Positions 22,601 to 35,639 of a DNA stretch of 64,000 nucleotides are shown in pieces. The stretch spans positions 3,392,721 to 3,456,720 of the forward strand of contig OZ038321.1 of NCBI GenBank assembly GCA_964035795.1. Direction: 5' to 3'. How positions within the stretch are numbered: the stretch's first letter is position 1; each line of letters opens with the position of its first letter. The stretch is from Pterobdella sp. o SKG-2022 (lineage: Eukaryota; Annelida; Clitellata; Hirudinida; Piscicolidae). The position numbers were made by a program, and so were the translations under genes. The notes below the pieces were generated by a model. That model did not search any database, was not told the DNA's origin, and saw nothing but the letters and a program-made list of their open reading frames with translations.

Positions 22601-25510
22601 AACGGTATAGTATCTGATAGAAGCTTATGTTCAAATATGATAAGTTTTTCGATAGAAGACTTACGTAGGCCGGTAAATGTTAACAGAAAATTTAAACTCG
22701 CCATTTATCTACTTGAAGATAATACTTCTATAGTGAATGACTACATCTCGAAAGTGAATAGTGTTGTATATGCCCTTGTTTTTATGCCAAATGGACAACA
22801 AAAATTAGCTGAATTTTGTAAAGAAGATTCAGACAATAAACTTGGTTACATATGTTTTATTCCTGATCAAGTGGGTATACATAAACTTGAGATATATAAC
22901 TTTGGAGTTTTGGTTAGAGAAACTCCCGTAGAATTCAATGTTTCTAAGTTTTCACTCTCCGCAAATTCAACTTCAAGCAGTTACAGCCATTTTTCATCTC
23001 AAAAAACAACGAAACCAGTTTCCAAACGTCAACTTGGCCAAAGTACATTTCAAAATAAATTGAGCTCATCTTCATCCAATTTTATCAACAAACCAATCCC
23101 AGCCAAAGAACTAAATACATCCTTTTCTAGAAAAGCGCTTTCCAAAACATTAACTAACCCTACCTCTAAACACAAAAGCAACACTAACCTTATCAGACCA
23201 CCATGGAACAATTCTGTCGCCAAAAACACTAAAACGTCTGTGAATACACAACCACTTTGCAGGTCTCTTAGTTCCACAGTTCCTCGCAATGATTTATCTC
23301 ACAGACTGTCTAACACAAGTTTACACAAACTTGATAAAAGTTCTAAAATAACTTCAAGAAGATCGAGTAATCCGGTTATCAATGCCACATACAAGGAAAG
23401 AGTCAAAATTGATTCGAAACTGCAAGTTCAAGCAAAAATCGACGAAGAAGAAGCTGAACTTTATGAAGACAACCACGAAAAATATGGAATAAATAATAGA
23501 GAAAATTATAACTCTGTGAAAAACATTCTGAATAAAAGTCTCCCACTAGTTAAAAATTCAGATTTAAAAACAATTCGAAGGAGATCTGCTAACGTTTGCA
23601 GCCAAGCCTTTGCCCCAAGACAAAATTCTGTTCCTAGTAAAAATCAAAGAGAAAAACCAACTTTACTCAAATCAAACTCAAAACTATCAAACGAAATATA
23701 TAAGAAATATGGCATGAAAGGTAGAGGCATGGGAGAATTCAACAGCCTACAAGATGTGGCTTATGGGCGTGGCTTACTTTACAGCAGTGATGCTAAGAAC
23801 CAATGCATACAAATACTTGATTTCAGCACAGGAAGGTTTTTGAAACAAATACTTCTAGGTGAAGGATTATCAAAGCCTCCTTCCCCATCTGGGCTAGCAG
23901 TAGATCTTTCAGGGTATATATATGTCTCAGACATAGAAAACCATTGCGTTTTGGTTTTAGATCCCAAAGGACGCTTGGTGAGAAAGATCGGACAAAATCA
24001 ATTAAAAGGACCAAAAGGGATTGCTCTTACAGAAAAAGTATGTTCTTAAAATTGAGTTTTTCCTATTGTATGTTTTGTTAAAATACATTTTTTCACAGGA
24101 GTTGATTGTAGCTGACATGAAAGGTTGTAGCATTCAAATATTTGAAAAATCAAGCGGGAATTTGTTGCTTAAATTTGGAAGCCAGGGTTACAAAGACGAA
24201 AACCTATGCAGTCCACAGTTTTGTTCCTTCATGCCCGAAGAAAACTGTGTTCTCGTCACGGATTTTCGTACAGACAAGATAAAAATTTTCACCAAAGAAG
24301 GACAGTTAATAAGGTACCAAGAGAATTTTACTTAACATTTATAAAAAGTACTTTATCTTTAGTAGAGAAAATTATAATCATTAATAGCAGTGAAGCTAAA
24401 AATAGTTAAAAATTAAAGCACGTATTTTTATATATCAGACTTGATTAAAATTTACAAGTCCAATCAAAGAAAGCACACTATATTGAATCAAAATTGCTAA
24501 AAATAAATCTTGATACAGAGCATTTGAATTAAAAATGATTGATCAAACTTTCAAAAAAAAAGATACAAAGACATTTAAGTTTCTAATAATTTTTTTTCTC
24601 AACTGCAAGGTGTTTTGGAAGCACTGGAACACGCTCGGGACAGCTAAAAGGCCCAACTGGGGTGGCAGTTCACCCAACTACAGGGTACATTTACGTGTGT
24701 GACTTTAGCAACACACGCATTCAGGTTTGTTGTATTTGAAATGTTCTTTATCCATATTCAATTGAAAAATTTTTTTGGAGTTTATTTTATTCCAAGTAGC
24801 TTTTCGTAATATGAACTTACATAATCAATTAGTACAAAAAGTGTTTTCAATTGAACATATATGTATGTTTGGCTCGAAGAATTAAATTTTTTTTTTATAC
24901 ATAATAATGGTTGGTAGTTTTTGATGTAACTTAAGTCATAATCAACTTCAAATATAACCTTTAAGAAATTTCACAAAGGTTTTTGGTAGAAAACTTATGA
25001 AATACATAGTGTTTTTTCATTTTGATATTGTATATTCAAAAATTTTTTACGTCGATTTTTAGAAGAGTTTTGGATCATTTATTCAGAAAAAAACAGCTAT
25101 AATTTTCTATAAGCTAACCATAGTTACTAAATAAACTTTCGCTAATGTTTCATGATAAGGCTAAATTTATTTAAAACTATAACTGTTTTTTGCTCAAAAA
25201 TGGAATAAAACTCGTCCATAAATCTACGTAATAAATTGTTGAATATTGTGAATTACTTTAATTACTTAGGGCTGAATACTACCAAGTACATTAAGATTTC
25301 TCTGAAATGCTCTGAGCTGAAATTTCTGAAACATTCACTGTTATTTCATATTTTTAGGTATTCAGTAAAGAGGGGATTTTTGTTGAGAGGGTGACGTTGT
25401 CGTTATCAGCACCTCAAGGTCTGGGCTTTTTGGACGAAGAATATTTCATGGTAGCAGATGCGGGCAACCATTGTATTAAAGTAGCGAGAGCGAAGCAAAA
25501 CTTCCAATAA
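19650..25510 (+). CDS. TRIM-NHL protein (RING, B-box, coiled coil, filamin-like, NHL propeller), complete
   Basis: Likely E3 ubiquitin ligase and/or RNA-binding regulator of the TRIM2/3/71/Brat class. Exons: 19650-19937, 21512-24037, 24099-24313, 24610-24724, 25358-25510, giving 1098 aa. RING C3HC4 at residues 26-66 (C26, C29, C41, H43, C46, C49, C63, C66). A Ser/Asp/Asn-rich acidic spacer of about 150 residues follows. B-box 2 is at about 251-285 (YCRIHP, YCQVCDLPLCMKC, HDQHE), then a coiled coil to about 400 and a filamin-like segment to about 560. A Ser/Lys/Asn-rich linker of roughly 230 residues leads to NHL repeats from about 826 (GEFNSLQDVAYG, GLAVDLSGYIYVSD, GPKGIAL, GVAVHPTTGYIYVCDF, MVADAGNHCIKV). 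Nearly all of the middle is one 2.5-kb exon. The start was chosen as the first ATG before the RING. I cannot place it as a strict orthologue of one vertebrate TRIM; the long linkers argue for a lineage-specific member. Confidence 0.9.
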
Positions 25511-26129
25511 CACTAGTGGTTATAAAATTTAATGGTAGAAGATAAATGCGTTTGAAGTTTTATCTTTAAACTTTGAGTCTTTTATTTCTTGACTGTCTTA
25601 TTGGGAACATATAAAATTGTTTTGGGGGACGTTAAAAAGAGCATTCAAGCAAAGCTTTACTTGAAGCGATAGTGTTGTTAGAGTTATTGTAAACAATTTT
25701 TCTATATTCAAAAATATGTTTTTTGAGCTTTCTCTTAATTTAATTCTGCCTACTTAACATTCCCAACCTTTTTGACAATTCTTCTTTATTTATCGATTTT
25801 CAGAGTTAAATTTTCACATTAAACATTTTAAATCAAAAATTTTTCAATTTTTACAGTTTCATCTTGAAAATAATTAAAGTCTAATCAATTGGAATTTGTT
25901 TACTTGCTCAAACCACCAACCCCATGTCTTGTTCAAACAAACGTTCAATCTTCAACATACTTTTAACATCTCTGTTTATAGTGATTCATAATAAAAGATA
26001 AACCAAAGGTTTTTGAAATTAAATTCATGCATTATAAATTGACAGTTTATCAGGGTGTTTTTGAGAGATTTCATGATAATATTTAACACCGAGAAAACCA
26101 ATGTCTTTTTTTCATGACGCTCAAAATAT
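25511..26129. other. 3' flank of the TRIM-NHL gene, no gene seen
   Basis: AT-rich, no recognisable exon. AATAAA at about 25989-25994 could be the TRIM-NHL poly(A) signal, but several weaker hexamers lie closer to the stop. Confidence 0.35.
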
Positions 26130-26800
26130 TTTGTTAGCACCCATAACCTCTCCGATAACTTGTTTCAACGCTTGATGGCCCAGTTTTAAGATAAATTTTC
26201 AAATCAAAAAATATTATTGAAAAGATTTTAAATTTAATTAACGTAATAGAAAGCATTAGATGTAGTTGGCAAACTAGGTTTGCTGCAGAGGCGCTTGTGT
26301 GGTCAAAAGAACTAGGGCAAAGAGATGCGGGTATGAAGATGCGTTTTAAAAATCTTGCAAAAATGTTTAAAAAAAGGTGAAAGACGCAGATTAAGTGGAA
26401 GATAATTCCACAAATGAGGGATGGTATGTGGAACAGAGCGATATGAAAAAGAGTTAGAAGAGACAGACAAGCTGATTCAGCCATAAACTAGAGTTCGAAG
26501 ACTCATGAGTCTGTCTGATAAAAAAAACTCATATAAATAAGCCGGCTGATTGAAATATAGAGTATTAGCGGTGAGCCTCAGTAACTTGAACTAGGCTCTT
26601 AGTGCGATCGGCAACCAATAAAGATACCGAGGAAATCGCGAGATGAAGAATAGTAATCGGGTCGAGAGACATTTTGGCAGCGCGAATTCAGAAAGATTGT
26701 AACTTAGAAATGAGACAGCTCAGAAGTCCGTAAATAAAAGAGTGAAAATAGTCAAGCCCGGAAAAAACTAGAAACGGTCAAAGCAACGTCGGTGTTAAAA
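26130..26800 (-). mobile_element. Degenerate non-LTR retrotransposon, RT C-terminal region (CR1/L2-like)
   Basis: Read on the minus strand, this gives the conserved tail of many LINE reverse transcriptases. RLDYFHSFIYGLLSCLISKL (compare the family motif RLDYCNSLLYG) lies near 26750. HTIPHLWNYLPLNLR (compare WNxLPxxLR) and KTHLHT lie around 26330-26420. Stops and frameshifts occur between the blocks, so the copy is dead. The clade is assigned from remembered motif order only. Confidence 0.65.
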
Positions 26801-27554
26801 GGTAGAAATTCGGGTACTTGTACTTTTTTGATCGCATAGAGATGAAAATTGGCTGCTTGTATAATCTAAGAGGCAAAGTGTTTAAAGTTGAGGCTAGGAG
26901 CGAGAGTAAGTCTTCGCAGTAAAAAATTTAGGAAGATAACCCTTAAATCGCATGCGGGTAAAAATTTCACAACTAAACGCAAAATGTATTTAAAAAAATT
27001 TCTTGAAGATGAGTTTGTTGAAAATGAAGTTAGTGAGAAAAATTTTGTTGAAGATGAGGTTCAAAATTTTGATGTTTCTGCCTCATGAGGTTGAACTTGC
27101 AAGAAACAATTTTTTTCAAACCGTACAGTTGAACTCAAATTCTCTATTTCTATGCTTATTATGAATATGGCTAAACTTTAAACTTTTTATGAATTGAAAT
27201 ATTTTTAAGAATTAAGACTTATTAAGCAGCCAATCACAATTAAGAGGCTACTTTTAACGTGGAGCCGCTCGTAAATATAGTAATATTCTTATTAAAATCA
27301 ATTTTGAAACCAAAATAAAAATTTTTAATTTTAATGAATGAAAAAATTTAAAGTTTGAAAAAACAAATTATTTAGTAAACTACAATAACTTATGCAAATT
27401 TAATGTTTACCAATGATGAGCTAGAAAATGTTTAGTTGTGAGCGCCTTTTTTAAAAAAGATTTGATTGGTGCTTTTGAAAGTTTCATAATTGTTTTATAA
27501 TTCTATCACATTATTTTTTCCAAAAGGATTTAAGCAAACTTCTTTTAATGATTT
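26801..27554. other. Upstream region of KIF11, no gene seen
   Basis: No coding exon recognised. A pyrimidine-rich AG (ttttttccaaaag, about 27516-27528) sits about 27 bases before the KIF11 start and could be a 5'-UTR intron acceptor or a trans-splice site. Confidence 0.35.
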
Positions 27555-30500
27555 ATGGATAAAATGAAATCAACTAAAAAAGATAAAAATCAAAACATCC
27601 AAGTGTTTGTGCGTTGTCGGTGAGTTAAGATATTATTTGAAACTACTGAAAGTTTTTTATATACTTGCTTTTCAATTGAACATTTATGCAATACAATTTT
27701 AAATAAATGCATGAAATCTCATCAAATTGATAAAAATATAAGGATAAAATAATTTTCTTTAATATTTTTTAGGCCTTTAAATAGTATTGAGAAAAAGAAT
27801 GGATCTGTCAACCTTGTTGAAGTTAACTCCGAAAAAAGAGAAATAACAGTTAAAGACAAAATAAGTGCCGCTGCAAACACAAAAAGTTACACTTTTGATA
27901 GGGTCAGTTCTTAGTTTGGCCATCCAACATCACACCAAAAACTTTATGATTTAAATTTAATTTTGGGATAAAATTGAAGGTGTTTTCAGCCAAGTCATCT
28001 CAGTTAGAGGTGTATAAGAATGTTGTTATGCCGATCCTCGAGGAAGTTCTCTTAGGATATAACTGCACCATTTTTGCGTCTGTTCATTACCCTTGAATTT
28101 CATAATTATTTCTTAAAAACGATGAATATTGATGATTATTTGTATATATTAGTTGTTTAGCATGCATTGAATACTTACAGCTATGGACAGACAGGAACAG
28201 GCAAAACCTTCACAATGGAGGGTGAAAGAGGTTCGTTTAGTTTATATTCAATTAAAACTTCATAAATATTTCAAAACCCACTTTCTATTACTCTATCTTA
28301 CTAACACTCCATCACCAGAGCTTCTTACTTTCTTAAGTAAGTGCTCAAAATTTATAAAATACCTCATCACTACATCTCTTACTAACCCACAAACTTTTCT
28401 GTATAAGAGATTATTCATACATCTTCCATACATACTGTATAAACTCCTCCACATAGCCACATTGACCTCAGGAGAAGCAGATGTATCTTGGGAGGAAGAC
28501 CCTTTAGCAGGCATCATTCCCAGAGCCATGAGTCAGCTTTTTGAGTGCCTCGACAACCAGGTTTGATGCTATTGTATGTTATAATTTTTATGTAGTCTAA
28601 TTCAAAGTTTGAGCTGGTCGGCTTATATAGCTCAGAGGTAAAACATTAGACTAATTATCTAAAGTTACTGGTTTCGATCCTGCATGGGCTGACAATTAGC
28701 ACCTGTTCTACAGTGTGTTTTTGTTATATCAATTTTTCAGCAAATGCTTCAATCTGTAAGGGAAATTGTTTTATAAATACCCCTTTACATTTATTAAAAT
28801 TTTTTCAACAAATAAAAAAAACATTGATTTCAATCAATGACTATCAATGTGTTGGAGTTCTTGTACATTAATTTTTAAAATAAAAAATCAGTATTCTATA
28901 TATTTATATATATATGATCTAATGTTCACTCACCTTCACCACCTCCCACTGAACACAACACCAAGTTAGCTTAAATGGCCATAAAGTCTCAACAACAGGA
29001 GCTGGAGTTCTCAGTGAGGGTGTCCTTCCTCGAGCTTTACAATGAGGAACTCATTGACCTGCTAGGGGCTGTTTCAGTGGAGGGACCTCGACTGCGTATC
29101 TATGAAGACTCCACTAAAAAGGTTTGTGTCTTATTCTGTATGTGAAGTTTGGTGTTAGTTTGTTCGACACATGCTAAACACATGAGAATGATGATCGATG
29201 GGTTTATCAATCCTAAAATAAATAGATTTATCTGGGTAGAACATGATGCTATTTGTTCTTATTTGAGAAAGAATTATGACTTTTTAAGGAAGAACCTGAC
29301 TCAATTCAGACAGATTTCGAGTCTACAATACTTATTTTAGCCTAGAATATTTTTACTTTACAAACTCTTCAACCATGTAACCAAAACCACAGTTGAAAAT
29401 CTCCAGCTAACCAACTCCAACACAGACTAAATGCATTAAAACCCAAATTCAAAATCACCGTCTTTCCCTCCAACACGAATCCCACATATCAACCACCCAA
29501 TAAAATAACAGGGTGGCTGTATCATCCAAGGACTGGAGGAGGTGGTGGTGAAGAACAAGGATGACATATACTCCATATTACAGCATGGCACAGCAAAGAG
29601 ACAGACTGCTGCCACCCTCATGAATGCCCATTCAAGGTTGAGTGTTGATGTGGCTCTGTGTATGTATGGCTAAGAAGTAGTGCCCTGTAAAACATCTGTT
29701 GAGCTAACAAAACCCTAATATGGGGTGAATAATGGTTGATCTATTATAAAAATGGTTGAGTGCTGGGGTGGTTTAGGGGTATGGTTGAGTGTTGGTGTGG
29801 TTCAGGGGTATGGTCAGTGTTATGGAGATCTTAGGGCCATATTCAACATACTTAATGCAATTTCAACTCATGAAATTAGCTCATAATAACGTAAGATTTC
29901 CTACAAAGCTTAGTGAATTTAGTTAAATAAATACTTTTTTTGTTTCCCATACATAGAAAAGCTTCATAATATTCATCATTGTTTCATATTATTAGGATAT
30001 TTTTAAATTTAAATTGTTTTATGTATCAGGTCAATTTAGTCACAATGTATATAATATAATATAATGTACATATATTATATGTGTATAATGTCTAATGATA
30101 ACACACAGCTTTTTATCGTATCTAATATATTGTATGATGGTGCCACACCACAGCCGATCACACACTCTCTTCATGGTGACTATACACACAAAAGAAAATA
30201 CAGTGGAAGGGGAGGAGTTAGTGAAGATTGGAAAGTTCAACCTGGTTTGTGCTACTTTGTTATTGATGATTGGTGGCATCTATGGGTTTAGTTGATTGTT
30301 AGCTGAGGTACTAGAACAAAAAAGTATATATTTACCGTAAAAATATAAGTAAATTTTTTTAGTTAAAAATCTATTGGTTTTATTTTATTTAATTAAAAAA
30401 ATAATACTTCTCTAAAATTTAATACATGGCTTATGGAATTTTTTGGAAAACTCCCATAAATCAAAATTGGTGAATAATACTTGAAAGCAAGTAAATCAAC

Positions 30501-32960
30501 CATCAAGTTTCTGAACATTAGTACCTCAATAACACAACACCCAGAAACCAAGATTTCATATCTGGTTCAAAATACGCTCACTCACAATAATTCAACTCAC
30601 ACAGGTTGACCTAGCAGGCAGTGAGTGCATAGGGCGATCAGGGGCCATTGACAAGAGGGCTCGAGAAGCTGGGTCCATCAACCAGTCTCTACTCACTTTG
30701 GGTAGAGTGATAACATCCCTTGTGGAACACAAATCTCATGTTCCTTACAGGTTATTCTTGCTTCCATCATCATTTTTTTTGTGTTCATGTTTTCTATTTT
30801 ATCTTCATCATTTTCATTGTTTTACGCCACCTCCATGTAAGCATGGGTTGGGTGTATACATGATGAAGGTTAAAATGTTATTGTAAAAGAACCAAACTGA
30901 GTTTGACCAGTTTTTGCTTCTGCTATTGGCATTTTCTATTACTTCTAACCTTGCTAAAGTGACGTATTATAAACATGCTTTAATCATTTTGTTCAACCAA
31001 TCCATCAACAAAAAATTCATCAGATCACTATTAGATGACATTTCTGTCATCAAAATTTACATCTGTCACAATGCTATGACATAGTAATATCATAGATATA
31101 CCACACACCTGCAGAGAAAGTAAGCTGACCCGTCTGTTACAGGAGTCATTGGGAGGTAGGACCAAAACCTCCATCATCGCCACCATTTCACCTGCCTCTG
31201 CCAACATTGATGTTTGTTATCTCACTTAATTTTTATGTCTCTTTTTGTTATTATTATTAGCATTATTATTTCATCCTGTTTTGTGTTATTATTATTATTA
31301 TTATTATTTATTCATAGTACTTTCAAGTGACTTCATGTTAAGTTTAAGGGGGAAATAGATACTTTAGATAGAAGGTTATGAGTATATCAAATTGCAAGTG
31401 TTTTGTATATTGAGTAAATCTCGCCACTCTCAGTATATAAAGGCTAACTGCATATATAATTCTGGGGTTTTATCTATCATGATTCTATAGAGACCAATGT
31501 TATCCATAATCACCCTATCATATGTCATCAACAATAGGAAACACTGAGTACTCTGGAGTATGCATTCCGAGCCAAGAACATCACCAACAAGCCTGAAATC
31601 AATCAAAAGCTCTCCAAAAAAGTCCTTCTCAAGGTTTGTCTCTGTCTTTTTTTGGGTAGATTTTTTAACATAAGGGGGTCTGTGATATTATATGTATAGC
31701 TCATGAGAAAGACAATAATGAATGAAGCAGTACATATATCACCCGTGCTAACATGGAAACAGATGTAGAGCGATGATTATGATAATATCATCATTCACAG
31801 GAGTATACAGAAGAGATTGAAAGACTGCGGAAAGATCTGCAGGCAGCTCGGGATAAGAATGGCTTCTTCATAGCTCAAGAAAACTACAAGTTTGTTGGTT
31901 ATTGTATGAGGATGTCTAGGGAGGTGATACAACAAAGATTTAAATTTACGTTAAAAAGACCACTACTTCTAAACTATAAACTATAAATAATAACCAGTTA
32001 TCAACTACATTACCACACCCACTCATCAAGCCACACACCCTTTTAGCTTCATGACCACTGAAATTGAGCAGCAGAAAGAGAAGATAAAGGAGTTTGAAGA
32101 CCATATAACTGCCCTGATGAATGAAGTTTACAAGGTGAGTGATTCATTCATTCGGTGTCTCTTGTCAATCATTCAAACGTGGGTGTGGTTTTATTAAGTT
32201 TTATTGATTTTTTTTGGCGTTATATAAATAGGGATAAATATGTTATTTTGGATGAGTTCAATATTATTATTGGTTATTGAACCATTTATTGAAGGTGATT
32301 GAGTATTTTTTATTAATAAAATTCAAAATAAACGTAAAGATTTCAAATCTTGTGTTTCCAATGTCTTAAACATAAAAATTAACCCATCATGTTTTTCCCA
32401 TGATACAATTAATTTATCGAAATTTTTACATTAAATATACAATATATTTACATTGTATATTTTCACATTAAAATACACTAAGGTGTCTCTAATAAATGGT
32501 TCAATTAACATCAAATACAATATCATATAGTTATAAAGTAAATATATGTTATTTGGAAACCAAGCATTAAGAATATGCAATACAAATTTTAATAGAGGCC
32601 ATAAAAGTTGAAATAGAACAATTAACACCACACAGTTGATAGGCCTATCACAAAAGTGTCACAAGGACATAAAGGGCCTGCATGATAAGCTTGATCGCAA
32701 AAGAGAGGTGGTGCTGATGTGTTTTAAATTTTTTTACAACACACATACACATACACACACAAACACACACAGATGGAGATGAGTAATGATGCCACACACA
32801 AAAGGTTCAGGGATGGCTTTGAGGAGTGGTGCAAGCAGCACAACAGTAGTATTGAGCAGTTCTCCAACAAGCAATTGGTGTTTGCCGACCAGCTTGATTC
32901 TTTCATTGGTTAGTTAGGTTGTTATTTAGAGAAGGAGGTGGAAAGAAAAATACATAGAGG

Positions 32961-33014
<54 letters not shown>

Positions 33015-35606
33015 TGCATGCTATGCTGTTCATTACAGTTTTAATGAACTTTTTTCAAATTTTACAGTAAAAATAATCTTTTAATACACTTATTATGGCT
33101 TATATATTATTTTGGCATACAAACAGGCGTAAAGCGATGATGATGATGATGGTGATAATGATGGGGAGGATGATAGCAATATATAATTATAATATATAAT
33201 ATAATATAATATATAATTATAAAAAATTCCATCCACATCACACCACTGCCGCAGATGAAGCGTTGAAGATCCGCCTTGAGGAGGTATCAGATCTGGCGTC
33301 ATCCCTGCAGACCCAGGTGCTCAAAACAGCCTCTCTGGCCATCACTGAGTCCATACGCACCCATGAACGACAGGTGAGTTGGAGGTGGTTGATGTGTTAT
33401 TAATCAAATTACACAAGCGTGGGTTGTGTGAAGGGTGTTGTGAATAGCGTGGTTTTACGAGCGTAACTATTCTAGTTTGTTTTTGGGTGTTGTACGTTGC
33501 GGTTTTTTAGGGTAAGAAGAGAGAGGTGCTAGCTTCAAAATGATTTTGCTTGCATGGGCTATTCGATAATGTGTGTTTTAAACGGGGAATAATCGTTTTT
33601 ATAAAACTCATGTTCGACGGTATAACATGGAACTGCGCATAAAAGAGAGTTAGTGATGGTTTCTTAATGACGATTAGTGATGTGTAAGATAAATGGATGG
33701 TGGTACTAACCGAACTATCAAGTTTACATCCATTTTCATGTTAGCATGGATCGAGTGATCAAGATGGCATATAAATATTCACCAACTATTTGTTCCATCA
33801 CAGGTTCATGGCATGAGCAAGTCATTCTCAATGGTTAAAGACCATGTGAAGGACACTTCAGTTAGTGGCGGTTTTATGTACTTGGTTACTTGTGCATTGA
33901 TTTTTTTGAGGATGATGGGGTTCGAGGTGGTGTTGATGTGTTCTTGAACATTTTTTTATGTGATTTTTTGGGATTATGGGAGTCGCTTCCAGGGTAGCAT
34001 TAAATGTGAAGGATTTCGTTACACTACATAATATACCTTCTATGTTAATATTAAATAATAGAAAAAAACACTGGTTTATTAAGTAAATTATTACTCGAAG
34101 CTTTTCGTAAGAATATCTTACATTATCAAGTGATAAAAATATATTCATATTATTCTTATTGTTTCAGCAAGTTAGTTTCTTTTGGTGTTATTATTAGCAT
34201 CAATGTTTGATAATAATAGCAATAAATCATGTATAAAACCCAGAAAGAAGAAGAAGAGAGGGTGATAGGGATGGTGACGATGGTGAAGGATTCGATGACT
34301 CAGATGATCGAAAAGATGGTCTTTTCAATGCACCAACTTACACAATCCTGCAATGATATTCAGCAACAGGTCTGTGCGTATAGTTTTGTTTGATTGGTTG
34401 ATGAAAACGAAGATAAAAATAATTTAAAAAACAATAACATCAAATGAATTTAGCATATAAAACCTCAATTTATATAAATTACTCTATTATAGTATCAATA
34501 ATCCAACCTGACTGCTGTCAACCCCAGTTACTGGCACATGTACAGCAGTATAATCTAATTGGATTAATAATAAATAATAACTTTATGTGCTTTGTAAATG
34601 AGAATTTTTGCAGAGACAGCATATGTATTTTTTCTTCAACACCCAACCCAATAACAATAGGACTATAAAAACATTGAAGCATGATGATAATAATGATATT
34701 GGTTTGAACGCTCACTCGTCTTATGCTTCTTTAAAGAGCATAACCGATGATGATGCTGATGATGTTGATTGTTCAACACTTAGTCATCCTACACACCTGC
34801 ACCCACAAACGCCCCCAAAGGTGCAAGAAAACAGAGTCGTGGTGGAGGGGTTTGCACGTGACCAACGTCATAAGATGGAGGAAGAGAAGAAGAGGATTGA
34901 TGAGATGGGTCATCAGTTTGTATTGCTCAGTAGGCGATTGGTGGAGGGACACCGGGAAAAGAATAATAAAAGGACTAAAAGGAACAAGGTTGATTTTTTC
35001 ATGTTACTATCATCATTGTTATTATTACTCTAATTATTTGTACCAAATACCAAGAGATCTTGAAACTCCCTTGGTTAAACATCACTAATAAAATTTGTAG
35101 ATTATTATTTGTTATATAATTTTTATTAAGTGAGATGATTTGGCTTTTCAATGGCTCTTACCAATGCTATATGAATTGATTTTTTAAAGCCTCATAAGCC
35201 ATGTCCATATCTTAAAACTTTTTGCTGGCCCGCATAGCTCAGCTGGTAGAGTGTTAAACTAGTTATCGAAGGTAACTGGGTTCAATCCCGCGCGGGCCGT
35301 CAATTACACACACAAGGAGAAGTGCCAGGTGAAACATCTGTTGAGCTAACCAAACCCCAACATGAGGCGACTGAAAGTTGATCTAAAAAAATATCTCAAA
35401 ACTAGATGCATTTTGCTTATCTTTGATTTTCCATTGTGTTTTTCTTGCTTCACAGTTGAAGATAGAGCAGATGATGGAGTTATTAAAGAAGATGGGTGAG
35501 GAGGATAAAGAGGAAGAGGAGGAATGTAACAAGGAGCTCAATGCTGCTGCAGATTCACTGATGCAACATTATAACGACTGCAAGAAACAAAACCATATGT
35601 ATGTGG

Positions 35607-35639
<33 letters not shown>

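Noticed and set aside
28618..28690. Candidate functional tRNA-Ile genes at this and similar sites
   Set aside because: Each head is fused to a SINE body and most have damaged acceptor stems; none is a clean 73-nt tRNA.
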